Assembly (NCBI GenBank): GCA_021161085.1
Contig: JAGHBH010000095.1
Span: forward strand, 1 to 7,738
From: Thermoplasmata archaeon
GTDB taxonomy: Archaea; Thermoplasmatota; Thermoplasmata; JAGHBH01
Length of the DNA: 7,738 nucleotides
Direction: 5' to 3'
Shown here: piece by piece, positions 1 to 4,490 of the stretch
Layout of the letters: each line of letters opens with the position of its first letter
How positions within the stretch are numbered: position 1 is the stretch's first letter
The notes under the pieces: generated by a model
Databases searched by the model: none
What the model was told of the DNA's origin: nothing
The model's input: the letters and a program-made list of their open reading frames with translations, nothing else
Translations under genes and position numbers: made by a program

Positions 1-179
1 GCGGAAACGTCCCCCCGCTCCCTGGCCCTCAGGGCCTGATACCTCCAGGGGTCGAGCTCAACGCCCACCACAGCAGGCCGGACGGAGAAGACGATCTCCC
101 GCAAAACGTCCCCGAGACGGAACACATGCCCCACCCCCACCACGACGACACGTCTTCCCTGGCCGGTCTCTTCTCCCAT
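1..179 (-). CDS. TraB/PrgY-family membrane protein (5' part only, runs off left edge)
   Basis: The visible 59 residues begin MGEETGQGRRVVVV and continue with GVGHVFRLGDVL, then a stretch ending VVGVELDPWRYQALRAR. This is the characteristic start of the TraB/PrgY/GumN domain: a hydrophobic strand, a G-x-x-H motif, a helix, then VxVELDxxRYxxL. Archaeal members usually have this soluble domain followed by C-terminal transmembrane helices; that part lies outside the window. The family has been linked to pheromone shutdown in enterococci and is thought to be metalloprotease-like, but the archaeal role is unknown. The ATG at 177-179 is chosen because a box A at 201-211 predicts transcription starting within a few bases of it, giving a leaderless or nearly leaderless message. 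The family call is by eye from the N-terminus only. Confidence 0.72.
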   Translation of the reverse strand, partial: MGEETGQGRRVVVVGVGHVFRLGDVLREIVFSVRPAVVGVELDPWRYQALRARERGDVS

Positions 180-200
180 AAACCACCCAGAAGATAAGGG

Positions 201-211
201 ATTATTAAATA
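201..211 (-). promoter_or_regulatory. Box A (TATA) promoter of the TraB-family gene
   Basis: On the minus strand the sequence reads TATTTAATAAT, centred about 28 bp before the ATG at 179. That is the normal archaeal spacing for a start of transcription at or next to the start codon. No strong Shine-Dalgarno site precedes the ATG, although GGTGG lies a few bases before it. Confidence 0.5.
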
Positions 212-221
212 CACCGGAGGC

Positions 222-245
222 CCGCCTTTTCCCGCCCCAAGGCGG
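222..245. repeat. Inverted repeat CCGCCTT-N10-AAGGCGG
   Basis: The arms are perfect and 7 bp long (222-228 and 239-245). The hairpin lies in the first unit of the tandem duplication, upstream of the TraB-family promoter and downstream of the tRNA transcription unit. It could help end the tRNA transcript. It occupies the same place as a different hairpin in the second unit (319-336). Confidence 0.45.
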
Positions 246-292
246 CAAAACGTGGGCGAAAAAATAGGGAACAAAACACAAAAGAGAATAGG

Positions 293-315
293 TGGACGCG
301 CGGGGATTCGAACCC
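293..315 (-). pseudogene. tRNA-Arg 3'-end fragment (duplicated remnant)
   Basis: This 23-nt piece matches the intact tRNA at 379-401 exactly: discriminator A, the 3' acceptor strand CGCGTCC, and most of the T arm including TTCGAAT. It stops inside the 5' strand of the T stem, where the sequence switches to the unrelated flank ggcgg. It cannot fold as a tRNA. It is part of the tandem duplication and resembles the tRNA fragments left at integration sites, but it is shorter than typical archaeal att cores that reach into the anticodon arm. Confidence 0.75.
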
Positions 316-318
316 GCC

Positions 319-336
319 TTTTTGCTAACGCAAAAA
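319..336. repeat. Inverted repeat TTTTTGC-TAAC-GCAAAAA
   Basis: Perfect 7-bp arms with a 4-nt loop, in the second unit of the tandem duplication, 43 bp downstream of the tRNA 3' end on the minus strand. With the U-rich runs in the flank it may serve tRNA transcript termination. It replaces the unrelated hairpin of the first unit. Confidence 0.45.
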
Positions 337-344
337 CGTGGGCG

Positions 345-378
345 AAAAAATAGGGAACAAAACACAAAAGAGAATAGG
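345..378 (-). terminator. U-rich terminator region after tRNA-Arg
   Basis: Directly downstream of the tRNA the minus strand reads CCTATTCTCTTTTGTGTTTT and then TATTTTTTCG. Repeated T runs without a stem are typical of archaeal intrinsic termination. The same tracts recur in the duplicated copy at 259-292, which would give a second, back-up terminator. Confidence 0.5.
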
Positions 379-453
379 TGGACGCGCGGGGATTCGAACC
401 CCGGACATCCAGCTTAGAAGGCTGGCGCCATATCCTAGCTAGGCTACGCGTCC
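379..453 (-). tRNA. tRNA-Arg (anticodon UCU)
   Basis: The gene is 75 nt, read 453 to 379. The acceptor stem GGACGCG/CGCGTCC pairs fully. The D stem is GCC/GGC with a T13-T22 mismatch, and the D loop contains the GG pair. The anticodon stem CCAGC/GCTGG encloses loop CTTCTAA with anticodon TCT, which reads AGA and, by wobble, AGG. The variable loop is ATGTC, the T arm is CGGGG-TTCGAAT-CCCCG, and the discriminator is A. The next genomic bases are CCT, so the CCA end is not encoded and must be added enzymatically. There is no intron. AGA/AGG codons are common in the neighbouring genes. The 3' end has been partly duplicated downstream. Confidence 0.97.
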
Positions 454-477
454 ACAGGTGGGCCGAACCGATGGGAG

Positions 478-490
478 GTAAAATGTTTTT
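478..490 (-). promoter_or_regulatory. Putative promoter of tRNA-Arg
   Basis: The minus strand reads AAAAACATTTTAC, with the AT-rich core about 29 bp before the tRNA 5' end. Spacing suits an archaeal box A, but the match to the TTTATA consensus is weak. Confidence 0.35.
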
Positions 491-540
491 CGCCGCAAAC
501 ACCTCTATCAGCTCAGACGTCCATGGAGGAGAGCAACCAC

Positions 541-552
541 AAGTTTATATTA
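541..552 (+). promoter_or_regulatory. Box A (TATA) promoter of the C25 peptidase gene
   Basis: The sequence AAGTTTATATTA is a strong archaeal BRE/TATA match centred near 548, predicting transcription from about 573. This lies downstream of the in-frame ATG at 523, so that ATG cannot be the start from this promoter. The next in-frame ATGs, at 595 and 604, are favoured. Between TATA box and predicted start sits an inverted repeat, AAAAAG-AGC-CTTTTT (554-568), with a further AAAAAG at 574-579. Confidence 0.65.
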
Positions 553-594
553 CAAAAAGAGCCTTTTTCTCCTAAAAAGCGGAAAGGGATACAA

Positions 595-2511
595 ATGGGT
601 ACCATGTCCTCCACCAAGAGGCTCTTCGCAGTAACTGCCGTTCTGCTGCTGGTTTCAGGAGGAGTGTTCCTTTTCCTGCCCAAAAAAAGCCCGGAGACTT
701 TGGAATCGCCGCCCTCCAAAGAATGGGTGGACTACCTCCTCAACAGCTCGTCTTCAGCATCCTCTAACCAGAATGTGGTCTTTGTCTCCTCTTTCGCCTC
801 CAATCCCTTCTATTCCGGCCTGGTGGTTACAGCTTCCACCCCGATAATCGTCCAGGGACGCTACAACATATCCTACGCCCCTCTTCTTATAGAGTATGAA
901 GACAGTTCGCCGGCAGAGAGATTCCTCTCCCTAACGCCCCGACAGCCGTACCGGCTGTCTGTGGAGGAGCCGGAGAATGCCACCGCATCGCTGGCCAAAG
1001 AATGGTGGACGCACGCGGATGTGGTTTTCACAACGAGCACCTATAACGGAACCCTTGCAGTCTCTCCTTTGGCGGCGTTTATCGGAGCGCCTATTCTCTA
1101 CACCAACAGAACGGATGCCCCGGCCGAGGTGGCGGCTAGAGAGATGGGGGTAAGAAGATGTGTGGCCGTGGGAGGGGCATCCAACCTCGGTCTTCCAACC
1201 ATGCGCCTGCCTTTAGAAGAAGTGGCAAATTTTACTCTCTGGGTGTATGAGACCGCAGGAATTCAGGCAGACTATCTCGTCTCCACAAACCCTCTCGATA
1301 TGACGCTTTATGACTGGGGAGGTGACACCATACCCATACCCTACCTATCCTGTCTCTCAGGCGAACTGGCCGCATATCACAGGGGGGTCATAACATTCGC
1401 CGAGGGCCTCTTGACGCTGGAAGACTCCGAGGAGGAGGGAGAAAACGGTACGACGCTCCTCGGTCCCACTGTGGATTTCGTTAACGGAATAGCGGGAAGA
1501 AACCAGCGGAAAATAATGGCGGCCGCGGATCTGATGGCGGCCCATGGGGGGAACGCCAGTTATCTTGCCATTGTAGGCGGACCCGTATCCCACCCGTTCT
1601 TTTACTATCCCGTGGAGTCCTCTGACGGCGACGATGTGTTCGTTGGCACCAGCAGTATAGCCTCGGACTATATGTATGGAGACTTTGACGGAGAATACGG
1701 CCAGGAGATAGCGGTTGGGAGGATAGTGGCGAGGAATGTTTGCGACGCCTCGCTCCTTGTTGTTCAATCCCTTGCGGCTGATGAAGTTAACACATATCAA
1801 TACGAGAGAGACGGAGATATGAGTGAGTTACTCTATGACACGGTGACCGACTCCTGGTTGGAGAACACCGCAATATACATCGGTACCACCCGAACTGGTC
1901 CTCTCCCCGGCTGTCTCAAAAACGCCAAACAGACCCAGATAGAGGAAATGAGGGCGGGGGGGTTCACCGTTACCCCTCTGGAGGGATACAAGGCAAACGA
2001 CAGGACCGTGGGGGAGACCATAGACAAGATGTCCATGTGCATCTACTATGGCCACGGCTCCTACAGTTGTTGGTGGTCCAACAGATGGGATTATATAGAC
2101 GCCGAGTTCGTCTCAACGGCACGGTTGAAGCCCTTGGTTGCAGCGGCCATGGCCTGTCAAACTGCAAGGATAGATAACAAAACGATATCTCTGGAGGAGC
2201 TGATAAGTCTGGCGTTCATCCATGCGGGGGCCAGGGCGTATATAGGGGCCAGCAGACTGGCCTATGGTCTTGTAGAGGTTGTTGACGGAGAACTGAACGA
2301 TACTGACGCGCTGTATCTGGTGGACAGATTCGTTTATCATATATGTTCGGAAGACGCAGATATAGGCATAGCTCTTCAGAAAGCGAAGAACGACATGGTT
2401 GAATACAACAAAGGGATAGAAGGGTCTTTTGGCGCCAAGGTCGCATTATATGAATATGTCCTGTATGGGGACCCCGCGGCCAACATCTACGTCCCCAGAT
2501 TGGACGGGTAG
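595..2511 (+). CDS. Exported gingipain-like cysteine peptidase (family C25) with CWB2-like N-terminal region
   Basis: The protein has 638 residues from the ATG at 595; 604 is also possible. Residues 1-29 are MGTMSSTKRLF followed by a hydrophobic stretch, i.e. a signal peptide or N-terminal membrane anchor, so the rest is probably outside the cell. Residues 143-195 (VVFTTSTYNGTL, then SPLAAFIGAPILY, then VGG) resemble cell-wall-binding repeat 2 domains. The C-terminal half looks like peptidase C25, a caspase-like fold: YLAIVGG, SDYMYGDFDG (357-366), VGRI, YYGHGS with likely catalytic His487, AMACQTARID with likely catalytic Cys521, and the C-terminal YVLYGDPAANIY. There are ten N-x-S/T sequons, fitting a glycosylated surface protein. 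No C-terminal membrane segment is seen. Likely role: surface or extracellular proteolysis, or maturation of other surface proteins; the substrate is unknown. It is transcribed alone and converges on sepF. Confidence 0.82.
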   Translation: MGTMSSTKRLFAVTAVLLLVSGGVFLFLPKKSPETLESPPSKEWVDYLLNSSSSASSNQNVVFVSSFASNPFYSGLVVTASTPIIVQGRYNISYAPLLIEYEDSSPAERFLSLTPRQPYRLSVEEPENATASLAKEWWTHADVVFTTSTYNGTLAVSPLAAFIGAPILYTNRTDAPAEVAAREMGVRRCVAVGGASNLGLPTMRLPLEEVANFTLWVYETAGIQADYLVSTNPLDMTLYDWGGDTIPIPYLSCLSGELAAYHRGVITFAEGLLTLEDSEEEGENGTTLLGPTVDFVNGIAGRNQRKIMAAADLMAAHGGNASYLAIVGGPVSHPFFYYPVESSDGDDVFVGTSSIASDYMYGDFDGEYGQEIAVGRIVARNVCDASLLVVQSLAADEVNTYQYERDGDMSELLYDTVTDSWLENTAIYIGTTRTGPLPGCLKNAKQTQIEEMRAGGFTVTPLEGYKANDRTVGETIDKMSMCIYYGHGSYSCWWSNRWDYIDAEFVSTARLKPLVAAAMACQTARIDNKTISLEELISLAFIHAGARAYIGASRLAYGLVEVVDGELNDTDALYLVDRFVYHICSEDADIGIALQKAKNDMVEYNKGIEGSFGAKVALYEYVLYGDPAANIYVPRLDG

Positions 2512-2525
2512 GGATTCCGAGAAAC
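2502..2525 (+). repeat. Direct-repeat copy 1 (GGACGGG..TAGGG..ATTCCGAGAAAC)
   Basis: This stretch covers the last codons and stop of the peptidase gene and the start of the intergenic gap. It matches 3012-3043 on the same strand when two short insertions in the second copy are allowed. The ATTC[C/G]GAGAAAC part is the best-conserved core. The two copies flank sepF. Function unknown; chance similarity is possible. Confidence 0.3.
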
Positions 2526-2528
2526 TGT

Positions 2529-2545
2529 AAAAAGTCGTCCAAAAA
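2529..2545 (-). terminator. Double T-tract terminator of sepF
   Basis: Immediately after the sepF stop codon the minus strand reads TTTTTGGACGACTTTTT, two T5 runs within 17 nt. This fits archaeal U-tract intrinsic termination. The opposite strand offers no T run for the converging peptidase gene, which probably terminates inside the sepF region. Confidence 0.5.
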
Positions 2546-2547
2546 GG

Positions 2548-2934
2548 TCACAGACCGCCCTTTATCTTCTCCCTCAGTATTCTCATGCCGAAGGGCACGA
2601 TCATCAGAAGGTTCTTCCCCACGCCGGCGACATCCCCGCCGGTATCCTTGGCAACCATCTTCAACTCCTCTATGACCTTCTTAAGGGTCATCTGGTCGTT
2701 GGATATGGCGGAATAGTCTATGATTATGACATTGCCCTCGTAGACCTCGTTGGTGAGTTTCGGAAGGTCCTCGTACCTGTATATCTCCGCCACTTTGACC
2801 CAGGAGATGTCTCCCTCGGCCATGCTCTCCTCCTCGAACACGAGCTCTCCCAGGTCTATGTACCTGTCGGTCTCCACAACGGCCTCGGTCTGGCGCCTTA
2901 TGAACGGTTTTTTGAGTATGCCGGGCATGGTCAT
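2548..2934 (-). CDS. sepF: SepF-like cell division protein (FtsZ membrane anchor)
   Basis: From the ATG at 2932-2934 the protein has 128 residues. The core resembles SepF (DUF552): VKVAEIYRYEDLPKLTNEVY, then EGNVIIIDYS, then GDVAGVGKNLLMIVP, with a C-terminal MRILREKI. Archaeal SepF links FtsZ to the membrane through a short N-terminal amphipathic helix; MPGILKKPFIRR at the start fits this. An upstream in-frame ATG at 2967 would give 139 residues, and one at 2928 gives 126. The start at 2934 is preferred because the proximal TATA box predicts transcription from about 2953, and GGGGGAT lies just before it. From the distal TATA box, the ATG at 2967 would be leaderless. The gene is downstream of orc1/cdc6 and a microprotein on the same strand but has its own promoters. 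Confidence 0.78.
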   Translation of the reverse strand: MTMPGILKKPFIRRQTEAVVETDRYIDLGELVFEEESMAEGDISWVKVAEIYRYEDLPKLTNEVYEGNVIIIDYSAISNDQMTLKKVIEELKMVAKDTGGDVAGVGKNLLMIVPFGMRILREKIKGGL

Positions 2935-2943
2935 ATCCCCCTT

Positions 2944-2961
2944 GGGGTCCTTGTGGACCCC
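2944..2961. repeat. Perfect inverted repeat GGGGTCC-TTGT-GGACCCC at the sepF start region
   Basis: The 7-bp arms are exact, with a 4-nt loop. It lies between the two TATA boxes and the preferred start codon, overlapping the transcription start predicted from the proximal box. It could be an operator or a 5' UTR hairpin. If translation starts at 2967 it is coding (residues 3-8). Confidence 0.5.
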
Positions 2962-2973
2962 TATCATATGAGA

Positions 2974-2984
2974 CCATATAAAGG
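2974..2984 (-). promoter_or_regulatory. Proximal TATA box of sepF
   Basis: The minus strand reads CCTTTATATGG, a strong box A. It predicts transcription from about 2953, 19 nt before the ATG at 2934 and downstream of the alternative ATG at 2967. Confidence 0.55.
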
Positions 2985-2990
2985 TAATGG

Positions 2991-3000
2991 CCTTATAAAC
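2991..3000 (-). promoter_or_regulatory. Distal TATA box of sepF
   Basis: The minus strand reads GTTTATAAGG, 17 bp upstream of the proximal box. It predicts transcription from about 2970, which would make the ATG at 2967 nearly leaderless. Confidence 0.5.
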
Positions 3001-3011
3001 CTAATGGGAAC

Positions 3012-3043
3012 GGACGGGAAAGGGTAGGGTGATTCGGAGAAAC
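3012..3043 (+). repeat. Direct-repeat copy 2 upstream of sepF
   Basis: It reads ggacgggaaagggtagggtg followed by attcggagaaac and resembles 2502-2525, with extra AAAGG and TG. It sits between the microprotein stop and the sepF promoters, and its G runs plus GAAAC loosely recall the G-string and GAAAC of archaeal origin recognition boxes. That resemblance is weak. Confidence 0.3.
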
Positions 3044-3044
3044 A

Positions 3045-3134
3045 TCAATCCAGTATCATGGCCAGGAACATGGCTCCCAGTATCAGGATGGCTCCTATGC
3101 CGCCGATGAGCGCTTCCAGCTGTCTCTTTTCCAT
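3045..3134 (-). CDS. 29-residue single-pass membrane microprotein downstream of orc1/cdc6
   Basis: The ATG at 3132-3134 opens a 29-codon frame: MEKRQLEAL followed by IGGIGAILILGAMFLAMILD and a TGA stop. Residues 9-27 form one clear transmembrane helix with Gly and Ala spacing; the charged MEKRQLE end would sit in the cytoplasm by the positive-inside rule. A near-perfect archaeal Shine-Dalgarno site (GAGGTGG) lies four bases before the ATG, which strongly supports translation. The start is 32 nt after the orc1/cdc6 stop on the same strand, so the two are probably co-transcribed. I do not recognise a family. Small membrane-anchored partners exist for many archaeal complexes, but none can be assigned here. 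Confidence 0.6.
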   Translation of the reverse strand: MEKRQLEALIGGIGAILILGAMFLAMILD

Positions 3135-3138
3135 ATAT

Positions 3139-3145
3139 CCACCTC
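3139..3145 (-). promoter_or_regulatory. Shine-Dalgarno site of the microprotein
   Basis: The minus strand reads GAGGTGG-ATAT-ATG. GAGGTG is complementary to the CACCUC of archaeal 16S rRNA 3' ends, and the spacing is short but usual. It is the strongest ribosome-binding site noted in this window and decides the start of the microprotein. Confidence 0.65.
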
Positions 3146-3166
3146 TCTCTCCATCTGTCCCTGTCC

Positions 3167-4333
3167 TCACCCCTTTTTCAGCTCCCGTGAGAGGATGCCC
3201 TCCAGCATCCTGACCAGTTCCCCGGCCGGGAGGTCCCTGACCGTCAGCAGGGTGGTGGTGCCCTCCCTCCCGTGGCGGACCTTGGTGTCCAAGAGCCCGA
3301 GAGCCTCCAGATCTTTTATGTATTTCCAGAACTGGGTGTGTTTCCTGGGTGTCTCCCCGTATTCCTCGCACGCCACCCGGTAAGCGTCCTCCACCTCTCC
3401 CGTCGTAGCATACGGATTCTTCCTCAGCCTTCTACCGGAGGCCAGGAGAACCAGCTTTTTCTGCGTGTCCAGCTCCCGCAGTTTGGATTCCGTGACTATG
3501 CTGTGTATCTCCGCCTTGGCGGCCCTCACATACTCCGGTGAGACCTCCTCCGCCCCCTCGTGGTCGGCCATCATCCCCGCCTTGGCCAGGAGTTCTATGG
3601 CCAGCCTCGCATCTCCCTGCTCGCCGGCTATATCCGCCACCAGCTCCATGACCTCTTCCCCCACCCTCATGGGACGGAAGGCCATCTCAACCCTGTCCCT
3701 TACTATGTCCAGCAGTTCCTCGGCCGTATAGGGTTTGAAGATGACAACATTCGTTCTGCCGAAGGTGGAGAGGGATGCGGGGTCCATGAGGTTGAGGACG
3801 TTCTCCTGGGAGATTAGCATGAGCGATATGGACTTTCTCCTTCTCCCGGTCTCCTCGTCGAATCTCGATAGGAGATATATGATGTCCGTACCCTTTTTCA
3901 GCAGCACGTCCGCCTCGTCCAGTATCACCAGCAGATGGGTGTCCTCCTTGTCTATCACGCCCCCGAGGGAGTCCAGCATCTCTGACGAGGAGAAACCCCG
4001 GTCGGGAAAGTGGGGCTGGAAATGCCGCAACATCTGCAGCAGGACGGCCTTGTCCGTGTTCCGCCTGCGGCAGTTGATATATACCATGTCCAGCCTGCGG
4101 CCCCCGGCGGCCAATTTTTTCTGCAGTTCGTCCGCGAACAGCCGGCCGGTGGCTGTCTTTCCGGTTCCCACGCTTCCGTAGAGAAGGCAGTGCTGCCGTC
4201 CGCCGGTCTCAACAGGGGCAAAGAGCGACCTCATTTTCTCCATCTGGCTTTCCCTGTGGGGCAGTCTGGGGGGTATGTAGTCGAAGTCCAGCTTCCCCCT
4301 GTCCTTGAAGACCGTGTTTCCGGGCGGGGACAT
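3167..4333 (-). CDS. cdc6: Orc1/Cdc6 replication initiator (AAA+ origin-recognition ATPase)
   Basis: The protein has 388 residues, usual for the family. It binds replication origins, hydrolyses ATP and helps load the MCM helicase. Visible motifs are Walker A GSVGTGKT (53-60), Walker B LLVILDEAD (134-142, with D139 and E140), a sensor 1 region at SQEN (175-178), a likely arginine finger at R193 in FGRTNVV, and sensor 2 GDARLAIELL (240-249, R243). The remaining C-terminal part (about 290-388), with PYATTGEVEDAYR and a FWKYIKDLEALGLL helix, is the winged-helix DNA-binding domain. All catalytic motifs look intact. The ATG at 4333 is supported by a TATA box at 4371-4378 and GAGG ten bases before it. 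A microprotein follows, probably in the same transcript. Such genes often lie near an origin, but no convincing cluster of origin boxes is seen here. Confidence 0.93.
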   Translation of the reverse strand: MSPPGNTVFKDRGKLDFDYIPPRLPHRESQMEKMRSLFAPVETGGRQHCLLYGSVGTGKTATGRLFADELQKKLAAGGRRLDMVYINCRRRNTDKAVLLQMLRHFQPHFPDRGFSSSEMLDSLGGVIDKEDTHLLVILDEADVLLKKGTDIIYLLSRFDEETGRRRKSISLMLISQENVLNLMDPASLSTFGRTNVVIFKPYTAEELLDIVRDRVEMAFRPMRVGEEVMELVADIAGEQGDARLAIELLAKAGMMADHEGAEEVSPEYVRAAKAEIHSIVTESKLRELDTQKKLVLLASGRRLRKNPYATTGEVEDAYRVACEEYGETPRKHTQFWKYIKDLEALGLLDTKVRHGREGTTTLLTVRDLPAGELVRMLEGILSRELKKG

Positions 4334-4370
4334 GATGACACTTCCTCTGCTCTCCGCAAACTTCCCGGGG

Positions 4371-4380
4371 ATAAAAAACC
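4371..4380 (-). promoter_or_regulatory. TATA box of orc1/cdc6
   Basis: The minus strand reads GGTTTTTTAT. Its centre is about 41 bp before the ATG at 4333, predicting a leader of roughly 16 nt that contains GAGG (4344-4347) as a ribosome-binding site. Confidence 0.5.
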
Positions 4381-4381
4381 T

Positions 4382-4449
4382 TCTCCGCCCGACCGACCGG
4401 CCCCTATGGCCAGTGGAGGGATTGTACTGGTGCGGAGGGTTACAGGAGC
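4382..4449. other. Divergent intergenic core between orc1/cdc6 and the DUF2085 gene
   Basis: This GC-rich stretch lies between the two divergent promoters. It contains the short inverted repeat CCAGT-N11-ACTGG (4410-4430), the string CCAGTGGAGGG (4410-4420) that partly matches the centre of archaeal mini-ORB elements, and a direct repeat ggaggg/ggaggg (4415-4420 and 4434-4439). No AT-rich unwinding element is present. It could hold a regulator or Cdc6 binding site; evidence for an origin is weak. Confidence 0.25.
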
Positions 4450-4459
4450 GTTTTTATGG
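4449..4459 (+). promoter_or_regulatory. TATA-like promoter of the DUF2085 gene
   Basis: The sequence cgtttttatgg is centred about 37 bp before the ATG at 4491, predicting transcription from around 4480. The short leader would contain GGTGTGA directly before the start. A three-codon frame (ATG ATG GTG TGA, 4479-4490) ends immediately before the real ATG. Confidence 0.4.
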
Positions 4460-4490
4460 GGTTCGTTCGTTCCCCCTTATGATGGTGTGA

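Larger units (their letters stand above)
221..398. repeat. Imperfect tandem duplication of the tRNA-Arg 3' end and its flank
   Basis: Positions 247-315 and 333-401 are identical over 69 bp, offset by 86 bp. Each block consists of the 3' flank of tRNA-Arg plus the last 23 nt of the tRNA. Both units also begin with cccgcctttt (221-230 and 313-322), so the true units are about 221-312 and 313-398. Only the short segment between these shared parts differs: 231-245 in unit 1 and 323-330 in unit 2, where each unit carries its own hairpin. The duplication joint inside the tRNA T arm shares CCC with the flank, which suggests a microhomology-mediated event. No integrase gene is visible. Confidence 0.85.

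Noticed and set aside
247..401. CRISPR-like repeat array
   Set aside because: There are only two copies, the repeat is 69 bp, the spacer is 17 bp, and the repeat contains tRNA sequence. This is a tandem duplication.
29..502. 157-codon open frame on the minus strand across the tRNA region
   Set aside because: It runs through the tRNA gene and both duplicated flanks, has a low-complexity translation, and conflicts with the well-supported TraB frame at its end.
378..575. 65-codon open frame on the plus strand
   Set aside because: It is the antisense reading of the tRNA (MDARGFEPRTSS is a familiar artefact of the T arm and acceptor) and overlaps the peptidase promoter.
523..594. N-terminal extension of the peptidase from the ATG at 523
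   Set aside because: That ATG is upstream of the strong TATA box at 541-552, and the extra 24 residues put charged sequence before a normal signal peptide.
3135..3371. Longer version of the microprotein frame (108 codons, to 3371)
   Set aside because: The added part overlaps the end of orc1/cdc6 in another frame and has a Gly/His/Arg-rich shadow composition; the Shine-Dalgarno site points to the internal ATG at 3134.
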